Assembly (NCBI GenBank): GCA_036308445.1
Contig: JAXJVS010000085.1
Location: 1-28,024 of the forward strand
Origin: MGBC113645 sp036308445
GTDB taxonomy: Bacteria > Bacillota_I > Bacilli_A > Erysipelotrichales > Coprobacillaceae
Direction: 5' to 3'
DNA: 28,024 nt
The notes under the pieces are model-generated. The model made no database searches. It was given only the letters and a program-made list of their open reading frames with translations, and was not told where the DNA came from. How positions within the stretch are numbered: the first letter of the stretch is position 1; each line of letters opens with the position of its first letter. A program made the translations under genes and the position numbers. Positions 16,090 to 23,466 of the stretch are shown in pieces.

Positions 16090-17172
16090 ATGAAGTATGA
16101 AATAATAAAAGATATAAGAACTGGACAATTAAAGGATAAGCTTTTACAACAAAGTCTAGGAACATTAATTTTACCAACAGGTCAAATAATGATTAATGAT
16201 CCATTAGTTATGTACGAACAAGAATCTTTAGAGAAAGATATTAAACCAGGAAGTTATCCTGTATATTTATATGTGTATGAGGAATTTAAAGATAAAAGAA
16301 CGATATTTGCAGAAATTCGTTTTTTAGATACATTGCCTATAAAAATTGATGAAGTCATGACTTTCGATATAGATAGTGGCATAGCTGCTTTTGTAGATGG
16401 TTCAATATTTGATAAACTAGAAACTTTATCTGAGGAACAGGCAGAAGATATGTGGAATAATATGAATTCAATGTTAGAAGATAATAAAAATGATAGTTAT
16501 ACTACAATGAATTATCAATTAGATGATATAAATATTATTGGTTTTACTAGTGGATATGGTAATGGCACATATAGTGCTTATTATGCGTATGATGCAAGTC
16601 ATAATTTATGTAGTTTGTTTATTGATTTTAATATTGTAGATTATAAGAATAATGAATTAGTTAATCAGCGTTATTTTGATTTTGGAGAAGCCATTGATGA
16701 AGGATGGTGGCATTATGATAAGGTCAAAGATGATAAGCTACCATTAGATAGAATAGTAGGTTATAATCATTTAGCGATATTTCTTCGTTGGATGTGTGAA
16801 CATAAACTTTTAAGTAAATATTTATTAACATATTTTCCAACATTACCGTCTATTATAGAGGAAGGTAAAGAGGATATAAGAGTAGTTATAGACAGTTCAC
16901 CTATATTTAATGGAGAATTATGTGTGGAACATTTTAATAATATAGGAAAAGAATTTGTATTTTATTTTTACCGTTTTAATATGCATAGTACTGATTATTA
17001 TCCAACTTGTGTAGATGATTTTGCAGAAAATTATTTTGGAACAGAAAAATATAATTGTGAAGAATTTCATGATGAAGCTTATTTATTTGTGCCTTATGAT
17101 GAAGAATATTATCAGGGATTATCTAAGTATATAGATAAGAATTGGGAAAAGTTTAATAAGAATGATATGTAA
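16090..17172 (+). CDS. DUF4241 protein with a C-terminal immunity-like (DUF7832-like) half
   Basis: A 360-residue cytosolic protein. Residues about 20-210 match the DUF4241 pattern: 'GTLILPTGQIMINDPLV', 'KPGSYPVYLYV', 'DIDSGIAAFVD', 'GFTSGYGNGTYSAYYAYD' and 'LFIDFNIV'. The second half starts 'WWHYDKVKDDKLP', followed by 'GYNHLAIFLRWMCEHKLLS', the arrangement I associate with DUF7832-type immunity-like domains, and ends in an acidic, Tyr-rich region. Both families have no proven reaction and are often found near polymorphic toxins, so an immunity role is a guess. A perfect AAGGAGG precedes the ATG. It follows the broken membrane gene and precedes an acylphosphatase. Confidence 0.7.
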   Translation: MKYEIIKDIRTGQLKDKLLQQSLGTLILPTGQIMINDPLVMYEQESLEKDIKPGSYPVYLYVYEEFKDKRTIFAEIRFLDTLPIKIDEVMTFDIDSGIAAFVDGSIFDKLETLSEEQAEDMWNNMNSMLEDNKNDSYTTMNYQLDDINIIGFTSGYGNGTYSAYYAYDASHNLCSLFIDFNIVDYKNNELVNQRYFDFGEAIDEGWWHYDKVKDDKLPLDRIVGYNHLAIFLRWMCEHKLLSKYLLTYFPTLPSIIEEGKEDIRVVIDSSPIFNGELCVEHFNNIGKEFVFYFYRFNMHSTDYYPTCVDDFAENYFGTEKYNCEEFHDEAYLFVPYDEEYYQGLSKYIDKNWEKFNKNDM

Positions 17173-17235
17173 AATGATTTTATAACATACAGATAGAAAT
17201 TATATGATCTATAATATTTTTAGGGGGTGTAAAGA

Positions 17236-17592
17236 TTGGGATTAAAAGATAAGTTTAAAGAAATAAGAAATAACTATGTTATTCATCAAGCTAATAATGT
17301 AAAGTTGCCGGCATTTCAATCACAGGATATTCATAGATATAAAATCATCTTTTCAGGTAGAGTACAAAAAGTTGGTTTTCGATTAGAAGTATGTACATTA
17401 GCAAATAGATTGGAATTAAGTGGCTATTGTAAGAATATGGATAATGGTGATGTTTTAGCTGAAATACAAGGTTATGAAGATAGAATACAATTTTTGGTTT
17501 CCTTTATGGAATCATTAAAACGTATAAAAATAACTGATAAAAAGATAGAAGAATTAGTATTGAAAGAAGAAAAAGGATTTATTCAATTATAG
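17236..17592 (+). CDS. acyP: Acylphosphatase
   Basis: A 118-residue protein; residues ~30-118 form an acylphosphatase domain: 'YKIIFSGRVQKVGFR' with the catalytic Arg, and 'LELSGYCKNMDNGDVLAEI' with the catalytic Asn. The enzyme hydrolyses acyl phosphates such as carbamoyl phosphate and acetyl phosphate. Compared with the usual ~90 residues it has an extra N-terminal 30 residues rich in Lys, Asn and Gln. The start is a TTG at 17236 behind GGGGGTG. If that start is wrong, no later ATG gives the complete domain. It lies 63 bases after the DUF4241 gene. Confidence 0.85.
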   Translation: MGLKDKFKEIRNNYVIHQANNVKLPAFQSQDIHRYKIIFSGRVQKVGFRLEVCTLANRLELSGYCKNMDNGDVLAEIQGYEDRIQFLVSFMESLKRIKITDKKIEELVLKEEKGFIQL

Positions 17593-17750
17593 ATATATTG
17601 TACAGTCATGAACTTTATATAAAGATAAAAACACAACGTATAGAAATATAATTTCTATATAAAGTCGGTAGGTAGTCCTTACTTTTAAAGTATAAGTAGT
17701 CCTCCCTCTTTGGGTCGTCTATTCTTTGTTCATAACTTAAATGAAGGAGG
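17593..17750 (+). promoter_or_regulatory. Probable yjdF-motif riboswitch
   Basis: Between the acylphosphatase gene and the yjdF remnant lies a foldable leader: a perfect 9-bp hairpin at 17639-17659 (TATAGAAAT arms, loop ATA), then GTAGTCC at about 17673 and again at about 17696 around a hairpin built on CTTACTTT/AAAGTATAAG. A G+C-richer run follows, and then the AAGGAGG ribosome site. The yjdF motif, which responds to azaaromatic compounds, is normally found directly before yjdF genes. I infer its identity mainly from that position; I could not check the consensus. Confidence 0.5.
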
Positions 17751-17758
17751 AATTCATT

Positions 17759-18000
17759 ATGGACAAAGCGAGTATGAAATTAACAGTATTTTTTGAGGAA
17801 CCATTCTGGATAGGCATTTTGAATCTAAAGATTATGAAGTCTATGATTTTATTCTAAAAAATATAATAAACTTATTATAAGTCCTGTTGTTAAGGTGGGG
17901 AAGGCAAGATGTGATAAAGAATCCTAAACGATGACAACGTGAAGAAGAAAAACAACGTTTGTTTTATTTCGAACAACAAAAGCAAAGAATAGGGGCAGAT
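17759..18000 (+). pseudogene. yjdF: Decayed yjdF-family gene
   Basis: The start is clear: AAGGAGG, then an ATG at 17759 opening with 'MDKASMKLTVFFEEPFWIGI', the usual YjdF N-terminus. After 'GI' the frame is lost. A segment of about 20 codons usual in the family is missing, and 'ESKDYEVYDFILKN' continues in another frame. 'NKLIISPVVKVGK' is in a third frame, then 'NPKR', a TGA, and 'QREEEKQRLFYFEQQKQRI'. These pieces match the YjdF order, so the gene has suffered at least one deletion, several frameshifts and a stop. Intact family members are ~140 residues and of unknown function. The end is approximate; a hairpin follows it. Confidence 0.85.
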
Positions 18001-18013
18001 AATGCCCCTATTC
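17987..18013. terminator. Hairpin between yjdF remnant and the converging minus-strand gene
   Basis: An 11-bp G+C-rich stem (17987-17997 with 18003-18013, loop GATAA). The T run is weak on either strand. It can serve both converging units. Confidence 0.6.
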
Positions 18014-18016
18014 AAT

Positions 18017-19225
18017 TTAATATATAGAATCCTGAGTTACACCAGGAGTATATATTGGTATATTGTTGTTATTTGATTTAATTATTTCATTACCTATATA
18101 TTGATAACCCGTAGATGAATTCTTAATATAAATTTTATGTTTAAACCCATTTGAAAAACCAAATTCATAACCATGAACCTGTACAGTAAGAGTTAAATAT
18201 TCATTGTTTTTTTCAATATTGATGACTTCACCTACATATTGCGGAGTTTCTAGCTTGGAAGGAACACAACATGCTTCATTCCAATAATATATATCTTTCT
18301 CTTTATTATATATACTATAATCTCTCATATCATCATTTGAAGCATTGAAATACTCTCTTATTAATTGTTCAAAGAAATGAGCATCAATTTCTTTGATAAA
18401 AGGATTAGAAGAATAATTAAACTCTGATGCATAGAATGGTTTATCATATTTTAATTCATATAAATATTCTAGAAGATCATTAAAATAAATGATGTTAATA
18501 GTCTCTTCGTTCCAGTCTTCAATAAATAGATTTGTACATTGATAGTCAATAGTACCGATATATTTTTGTGTATACTCTCTATTTATTTCTCCTAATGGTT
18601 CAATTCTAATATAATCATATTCAATTCCACCATACATTTTTATCCATTCACTAACGATTCTCTGATAATAAAAAAATCCATTTTCATAATTTAAATTTTT
18701 TATTTGTTCTCCATATATGTTTATAACTTGAGGCTTAATATTACTAAAATCAAGCTCACTATAGATAACACACAAGATGTTATCTTCAAAATAATAATCA
18801 GATCTTTCAATATTACCACTTTGAGAAATAGAATAATATGTAAAAGTAGCATCTTCTTTATTTCGATATGATTCCCAAAAAGCTTCGAAAACATTTCTAT
18901 TCTCTAAATCATAATAGCCTTGAATATCATCTATACATATATCTTTATGTCTAAGATAATTATATATGTTCTTAACACCTTCCTTTGATAAGGAGGGGGA
19001 ACCCAATCCCAATGAATATCCATCCATAGTATCTTGTTTAATAATTGATAGAAGTTGATCTGATATCTCCTCTAATTCTTTAATTATTTTATTTCTGATA
19101 TCATCAGGAATAATAATAGAAATACCGTCAGTATTAATTTTTATTTTATCTTCTTTTTGAAGACTATATATACTACCAACAATGAAAGTTATCATAATTA
19201 AAAAGAGCAAGATTTTCTTTTTCAT
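18017..19225 (-). CDS. Membrane-anchored/exported protein of unknown function (DUF6070-like), BlaI-type operator at its promoter
   Basis: A 402-residue protein starting at the ATG at 19225 behind GAGGTGAT (a GTG nine bases earlier is part of that site). The N-terminus, 'KKKILLFLIMITFIVGSIYS', is a signal peptide or membrane anchor without a lipobox Cys, so the rest should face outward. The rest is acidic and rich in Tyr and Asn, with no motif I can tie to an enzyme. It reminds me of DUF6070 proteins, but only from memory. The promoter carries a BlaI-like palindrome, so it is probably induced by the beta-lactam sensor encoded nearby. Divergent from the gene at 19334. Confidence 0.6.
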   Translation of the reverse strand: MKKKILLFLIMITFIVGSIYSLQKEDKIKINTDGISIIIPDDIRNKIIKELEEISDQLLSIIKQDTMDGYSLGLGSPSLSKEGVKNIYNYLRHKDICIDDIQGYYDLENRNVFEAFWESYRNKEDATFTYYSISQSGNIERSDYYFEDNILCVIYSELDFSNIKPQVINIYGEQIKNLNYENGFFYYQRIVSEWIKMYGGIEYDYIRIEPLGEINREYTQKYIGTIDYQCTNLFIEDWNEETINIIYFNDLLEYLYELKYDKPFYASEFNYSSNPFIKEIDAHFFEQLIREYFNASNDDMRDYSIYNKEKDIYYWNEACCVPSKLETPQYVGEVINIEKNNEYLTLTVQVHGYEFGFSNGFKHKIYIKNSSTGYQYIGNEIIKSNNNNIPIYTPGVTQDSIY

Positions 19226-19246
19226 AAATATCACCTCAATTTAATT

Positions 19247-19260
19247 ATTACACTTGTAAT
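19247..19260. promoter_or_regulatory. BlaI-type operator 1 (overlaps minus-strand promoter)
   Basis: ATTACACTTGTAAT is a palindrome with the TACA-N2-TGTA core of BlaI/MecI operators. It overlaps the -10 region of the minus promoter (TTGACA at 19272-19267, TAATAA/AATAAT about 16-17 bases on) of the gene at 18017-19225. Confidence 0.75.
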
Positions 19261-19278
19261 ATTTGTTGTCAAATGTTA

Positions 19279-19307
19279 TTGACAATTTTTTATTACAAAT
19301 GTAATAT
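19279..19307 (+). promoter_or_regulatory. Promoter with BlaI-type operator 2
   Basis: TTGACA (19279-19284) and TAATAT (19302-19307) are spaced by 17. The palindrome ATTACAAATGTAAT (19292-19305) covers the spacer end and the -10 box. Operators 1 and 2 are centred 45 bp apart and share TGTAATATTTGT at their right ends. Confidence 0.75.
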
Positions 19308-19333
19308 TTGTGATAGGAGGTGGATGATGTTTT

Positions 19334-19756
19334 ATGAAAAGAAAGTGGATTATTGTTGTTTTGTTGTTATGTTTGATTTTAGGGCCAATGATTGTTAATG
19401 ATTATAATGCGTATAGAATCAAAGAAGAATTATTCTTTGTTCCTCTTCCGTTAGATACAGAGATGATAGATTCAATTTCTAAAGCAGGAAAATTGAATGG
19501 CAATGGGAATGGTATGCAGTATTTTGGTGCTATTCTTATAAAGAGTGATTTATCTATAGAAGAATTAGATTACTATTATAAAAATCAAAATAATAGATAT
19601 CATATAGAAAGACAACTGGAAAATGTTATTAGTGTGATTGAGCATGAAAAGGTATTTTTTCATGAAGAAATGGATTATCAAAATGATTATTATATTGTTT
19701 ATTGTTGGGGAGAGGGAATTGAATTCTTTGAATTATTTGATCTTCGAGGTCATTAG
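19334..19756 (+). CDS. Membrane-anchored hypothetical protein, BlaI-type operator at its promoter
   Basis: A 140-residue protein with an N-terminal membrane segment ('KWIIVVLLLCLILGPMIV') and an outward-facing rest. The recognisable block 'DSISKAGKLNGNGNGMQYFG', then 'AILIKSDLSIEELDYYYKNQ', recurs in uncharacterised proteins of gut Firmicutes, as far as I remember; no function is known. The start follows AGGAGGTGG, with the ATG about 13 bases on. The BlaI-like box on its promoter predicts beta-lactam induction. A decayed partner gene follows 12 bases later. Confidence 0.7.
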   Translation: MKRKWIIVVLLLCLILGPMIVNDYNAYRIKEELFFVPLPLDTEMIDSISKAGKLNGNGNGMQYFGAILIKSDLSIEELDYYYKNQNNRYHIERQLENVISVIEHEKVFFHEEMDYQNDYYIVYCWGEGIEFFELFDLRGH

Positions 19757-19768
19757 TGGAGATAGAAC

Positions 19769-20141
19769 ATGAAGAAATTGATGGAAATAATATTATGGAT
19801 GGTAAGTTTATTCTTGAATTTAGTAATTATATTAATACTTTTTCTAACTTATGTAACTGAATATAATGTATCAATCTGTGATACAAATAATTCACCAGAT
19901 AAGAATATCAACTTATACTTTAAGCTGTCGGTGAATAGGATTGACCTTTTGTATTGGCATAAGGTTGAATTATTTTAAAGGGAGATATAAATATATCTAA
20001 ATTAGATTTTGAATTATAAAATGATGGTGGAAAGTGACTTGATATGATAACTATGTTGAAATAGTTTTATCGGGAGAAGAACTGTCTAAGGAAGAAATAT
20101 TATTATATTTTGATGATAATATCAAGAAAAGAGAAAATTGA
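19769..20141 (+). pseudogene. Decayed small membrane protein gene
   Basis: It opens with GGAGAT and an ATG, and an N-terminal membrane segment ('IILWMVSLFLNLVIILILFL'). The uninterrupted frame ends at 19978 after 69 residues, but the end of that frame looks wrong. A shifted frame from about 19921 reads 'AVGE', stop, 'D', stop, 'PF', then 'IILKGDINISKLDFEL', and later 'WKVT', TGA, 'YDNYVEIVLSGEELSKEEI', ending 'LLYFDDNIKKREN' at 20141. The pieces give one coherent soluble domain, with TGA where a Trp is likely. It was probably the second gene of the BlaI-controlled operon. Function unknown. Confidence 0.65.
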
Positions 20142-20178
20142 GTAAAAAGTCTGTATAAGACAATTTACCCAATTTTTA
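20135..20178. terminator. Bidirectional terminator between the decayed gene and blaR1
   Basis: An 18-bp imperfect stem (20135-20152 with 20158-20175, loop GTATA) ends in a T run on the plus strand and has TTTTC on the minus strand. It lies next to the blaR1 stop. Confidence 0.7.
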
Positions 20179-21942
20179 TTTTAAAATATTTAAATAGGAA
20201 AGAATAGATAAAGTTAGAGCATATGCTTTACTTCCATTAGCATTATCTTCATTCTGTATATTTGTTGCAAAATAGTAAATATTGTCATATGTTTCAATAA
20301 AGCCAATAAACCAACCATTGATATCTTTTTCTTCTATACGTCCTGTACCTGTTTTACCATATAGTGACGTTGTATTATTAATAGATATATGAATTGATTG
20401 TTTAACTGCATTTATATTTTCTTTAGAAAATATAAAATTGTTTTGATTTAGTTTTTGTAGTAATTGAACTTGTTCAATAGGGGATATTTTTAATGAATCA
20501 TCCATCCAGTAATTATTTATATCATAACTTATTTTCTGATTACCATATTCTATATTTTGAATATAGTTTTGAATCTGTTTATATCCTGCCGCATTATCTA
20601 TCTTTTGAAAGTACCAATTGACAGAATATTTCATTGCAGTATCTAAATCTTGATCTTGCTCCCATTCATCAAATGGATATTCTTGTTTATTCCAATTTAT
20701 TTTAGAGTTTTTTGGATGAATGATATTTGATTCTAATCCAAATAAGGCAGCATATATTTTATATGTAGAATATGGAGAAATACGCTGTATAGCCATTTCT
20801 TCATTATATATATGCCATATATTATTATTTGAATCATATAATACAAAAGAACCATTATATTCATCATAAATTGAACTCAAATCAAGGTTTAATACTTCCT
20901 TATCCTTCAAAAAGTCATAGTTACTACTATCATAATATGCATTTGTAGATAAAATTGGTAACACCTGCAAAGCTACAAATATAACTATCATAAGAATAAA
21001 TAAGCTTTGTATTTTTTTTACAATAGAATCTTTATTAAATTTTGTGATAGTTATAATTCTTCTTTTTGTTTGTTTCATTTGAGTACTGATACTAGAAAGG
21101 AACGGTGATAGAGATATGTTTTCTATACTCTTAATAAGAGTATGACCGTAATCTAAATATTCATCTTTATCTAACAATTTTAAAACTGAATAATCACAGG
21201 CAATCTCTCTATCTAATCTCATTTCTCTTACCGCAAGCCATATAAAAGGATTAAACCAATAAAAAATACTAGATATATTTATAAGATAATTTATAAGTAT
21301 ATCTTTATGATGATAATGTTGTAACTCATGTAAAAGTATATAACGTAAATCTTTATCTTCTAATTGATTTGTAAAATAAGTAGGCAAATATATCCTTGGA
21401 TAAAGTATACCAATTAAAGCAGGGGATTTTAACTGAGTTGTATAATATATAGGAATGTCTTTTCTTGTTTTTAGTTTTGTGAGACATTCCTGATAGATCG
21501 ATATTATCTTGTTGTTTTTAATTACTTTTGCTTCTTTTTTGATTTGTATAATCTTTCGCCATGAATTTATATAATATATAGAAATAATCAATATACCTAC
21601 TGTCCAAATAATAATAATACATTTGTTTATGATTTCTAAAGACTGTTGGTTTGAAGAAACTGCAAAATCATATACTTGATTTATAATATGATTGTGATTT
21701 ATTATTGTGGTATTTTGTAATGTTAATACTTTACTAGATGATAGAGAATGAAAAAAGTTATTATTGTTTATTTTAATATCAGTAAAAGGAATAATAAGCA
21801 ATACAAATAAGATAAACCAAAGATAATATTGAAAGTTAACTGATATATATTTATTTAATAATCTTTTTATAGTTATTATAAAGATAATGAAAAAAATAAT
21901 ATAAATATTAGATATAAGAAATTGTATACCGAAATATTTCAC
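20176..21942 (-). CDS. blaR1: BlaR1-family beta-lactam sensor/signal-transducing metalloprotease
   Basis: A 588-residue membrane sensor. Residues 1-330 hold membrane helices and an M56 zinc protease site, 'LLHELQHYHHKDI', with His205, Glu206 and His209, and a third ligand Glu246. Residues ~340-588 form an outward-facing penicillin-binding domain with all class D-like motifs: Ser392-Thr-Tyr-Lys395, Ser440-Val-Asn442 and Lys530-Thr-Gly-Thr533. Arg294-Arg295 lies where, as I recall, S. aureus BlaR1 cuts itself. Acylation by a beta-lactam should trigger cleavage of the repressor BlaI. Start is a GTG directly abutting the blaI stop (TAAGTG), so they are coupled. Confidence 0.93.
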   Translation of the reverse strand: MKYFGIQFLISNIYIIFFIIFIITIKRLLNKYISVNFQYYLWFILFVLLIIPFTDIKINNNNFFHSLSSSKVLTLQNTTIINHNHIINQVYDFAVSSNQQSLEIINKCIIIIWTVGILIISIYYINSWRKIIQIKKEAKVIKNNKIISIYQECLTKLKTRKDIPIYYTTQLKSPALIGILYPRIYLPTYFTNQLEDKDLRYILLHELQHYHHKDILINYLINISSIFYWFNPFIWLAVREMRLDREIACDYSVLKLLDKDEYLDYGHTLIKSIENISLSPFLSSISTQMKQTKRRIITITKFNKDSIVKKIQSLFILMIVIFVALQVLPILSTNAYYDSSNYDFLKDKEVLNLDLSSIYDEYNGSFVLYDSNNNIWHIYNEEMAIQRISPYSTYKIYAALFGLESNIIHPKNSKINWNKQEYPFDEWEQDQDLDTAMKYSVNWYFQKIDNAAGYKQIQNYIQNIEYGNQKISYDINNYWMDDSLKISPIEQVQLLQKLNQNNFIFSKENINAVKQSIHISINNTTSLYGKTGTGRIEEKDINGWFIGFIETYDNIYYFATNIQNEDNANGSKAYALTLSILSYLNILK

Positions 21943-22329
21943 TTAATCCACATCCTTTGTAGTATGTTGATTAAGTAATTCTTTTAGTTCATTTATTTCG
22001 TCTTGAGTTAAAGTATTATTATCTATAAAAGATGTCATCATAGTGGAGATATTACCATTATAAAAACGTTTTAAAAAAGAATGATTTTCTTGTTGGAGAT
22101 ATTCATTTTCATTTACTAAAGATGTATATACAAATAATCTTCCTTTTTTTTCATAAGTTATTACCTTTTTATCAACTAATCTTTTTAAAAAAGTATGAAC
22201 TGTCCTAGGATTCCAGTTTGATGCTGAACATAGTTTTTCAGTAACTTCATTAGTGTTGATTGGTGCTTCTTTCCAGATGATTTTCATCACCTCTAATTCT
22301 GCTTCTGATATTTGTGGTAATTTTTTCAT
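21943..22329 (-). CDS. blaI: BlaI/MecI-family transcriptional repressor
   Basis: A 128-residue winged-helix repressor. The DNA-binding half is 'ISEAELEVMKIIWKEAPINT' followed by 'NWNPRTVHTFLKRLVDKKVI', the hallmark 'RTVxTxLxRLxxKG'-type recognition helix. The C-terminal half should dimerise. Staphylococcal repressors are cut at an Asn-Phe bond near residue 101; here the nearby sequence is 'STMMTSFIDNN', so the scissile pair may be Ser-Phe. The ATG follows AGGAGG by 5 bases. It controls its own promoter (operator at 22342-22361), and near-identical palindromes at 19247 and 19292 predict two more targets. Confidence 0.95.
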   Translation of the reverse strand: MKKLPQISEAELEVMKIIWKEAPINTNEVTEKLCSASNWNPRTVHTFLKRLVDKKVITYEKKGRLFVYTSLVNENEYLQQENHSFLKRFYNGNISTMMTSFIDNNTLTQDEINELKELLNQHTTKDVD

Positions 22330-22341
22330 AAGGACCTCCTA

Positions 22342-22395
22342 AGTATTACGTATGTAATACTATTATAAATACCTTAATAAATGAAGTCAATAAAT
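22342..22395 (-). promoter_or_regulatory. blaI-blaR1 promoter with BlaI-type operator 3
   Basis: On the minus strand TTGACT and TATAAT (22367-22362) are spaced by 17. Directly downstream is the palindrome AGTATTACGTATGTAATACT (22342-22361), whose core ATTACG-TA-TGTAAT equals operators 1 and 2 except for one base in the left arm and the centre. Confidence 0.8.
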
Positions 22396-22431
22396 TGGCA
22401 ATCTCTTTTTACATTTATCAACAAGTGATAG

Positions 22432-22563
22432 AATAAATATAAAGATAGGGATGGTTTATGGATAATAAAATCTAGTGGTTTAGCTGATAATTATGCTAGT
22501 TATAATCTTATAGCCATTTACAATAAAATAGTTGTTTATTATGGGAAGATTGGAGATGATTAA
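22432..22563 (+). pseudogene. C-terminal gene fragment without a start
   Basis: One frame is open for 43 codons and ends at TAA 22561-22563, reading 'KDRDGLWIIKSSGLADNYAS' and then 'YNLIAIYNKIVVYYGKIGDD'. It looks like real protein, but it has no start codon or ribosome site and is preceded by a stop. It is probably the leftover end of a deleted gene. I cannot name the family. Confidence 0.35.
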
Positions 22564-22564
22564 T

Positions 22565-23065
22565 GTGAAGAAAAAGATATTACCTATATTATTAATGATT
22601 TGGCCTTATCTTTGTTTTGTTACATCTTATATTGAAAATGAGGAATTATCAGAATTCTACTGTATATTATATTTAATATTGACAGTAATTGTTTATCTTT
22701 TGAATATTATTAATGCTTTTAGATTTAAAGATTATCATCAGTTAGTATTCTGGAATATGATTATCAAAATAGTACATATACCATTTTATTTATTAGTCTT
22801 TGCTGTGGGATTAATGTTTGTATTAGCGGCAGTTGTACCTGCGTTAGGAACTATTGCACCATTTATTATTTTTTGGTTATTTGTAGTAGATTTATTTTTA
22901 ATGATAACTTCATCGATGCATGGAATCAATGCATTAGTAAAAGCAAGAAAAGAAAAAGTTATTACTAGAAAGTATATGTTTGTTCATATATTATTTCATT
23001 TTCTTTTTGTAGCAGATGTGATAAGTAGTATAATTTTATATAGTTCTTTAAAAAGAAAAAAATAA
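22565..23065 (+). CDS. Hypothetical multi-pass membrane protein
   Basis: A 166-residue protein with about five hydrophobic segments, starting 'KKKILPILLMIWPYLCFV' and ending in a basic 'SLKRKK'. It has no catalytic motif. I chose the GTG at 22565 because GGAGATG lies 9 bases upstream and the protein then begins like related membrane proteins (Met-Lys-Lys-Lys). An ATG at 22556 is the alternative. It may belong to a small uncharacterised family of gut Firmicutes. It converges on rpsT and may use the same hairpin as a terminator, although the plus side lacks a T run. No BlaI box is visible before it. Confidence 0.6.
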   Translation: MKKKILPILLMIWPYLCFVTSYIENEELSEFYCILYLILTVIVYLLNIINAFRFKDYHQLVFWNMIIKIVHIPFYLLVFAVGLMFVLAAVVPALGTIAPFIIFWLFVVDLFLMITSSMHGINALVKARKEKVITRKYMFVHILFHFLFVADVISSIILYSSLKRKK

Positions 23066-23096
23066 AAACTCTATCTTCTTTATTAGATAGAGTTTA
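23064..23096 (-). terminator. Terminator of rpsT
   Basis: An 11-bp stem (23066-23076 with 23085-23095, loop of 8) contains the last codons of rpsT. On the minus strand it ends in TTTTTATTTTTTT. Confidence 0.8.
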
Positions 23097-23343
23097 CTAA
23101 TTTTGATAATCTAGATTTTTGTCTGTTAGCATAGTTTTTATGATGTAATCCTTTGCTTACAGATGCATCTAATTTAGAAGCAGCTTCGTTATAAGCTTTT
23201 ACAGCTTCTTCTTTGTTTCCTGCTTCAACAGCTGCTAATACTTTTTTGATTGCAGTTTTTAAAGCTGATTTATATGAAGCATTTACTGCACGTTTTTTAT
23301 CATCGTTTTTATAACGTTTAATTTGTTGTTTCATGTTTGCCAT
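23083..23343 (-). CDS. rpsT: 30S ribosomal protein S20
   Basis: An 86-residue, Lys/Ala-rich helical protein of the small ribosomal subunit that binds 16S rRNA. The N-terminus 'MANMKQQIKRYKNDDKKRAV' and the end 'GLHHKNYANRQKSRLSKLV' are diagnostic. The frame is open upstream, but the ATG at 23343, with AGAGGTG ahead of it, fits the family. It is divergent from gpr, as in Bacillus. Confidence 0.96.
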   Translation of the reverse strand: MANMKQQIKRYKNDDKKRAVNASYKSALKTAIKKVLAAVEAGNKEEAVKAYNEAASKLDASVSKGLHHKNYANRQKSRLSKLVNSI

Positions 23344-23466
23344 TGTGATTTCACCTCTCTTTATTATCTCGCTATGCCATTTTATCAAAAAAGAATTATA
23401 AATGCAATGTTTTATTGAATTTTGATTATTTTTTTTTATTTTGTCAAAGATTTTATTGGTGATATT

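Noticed and set aside
19921..20141. TGA recoded as Trp
   Set aside because: TGA acts as a true stop in spoIIP, intact genes use TGG for Trp, and the TGA codons here sit beside a frameshift and TAG/TAA stops. Decay is simpler.
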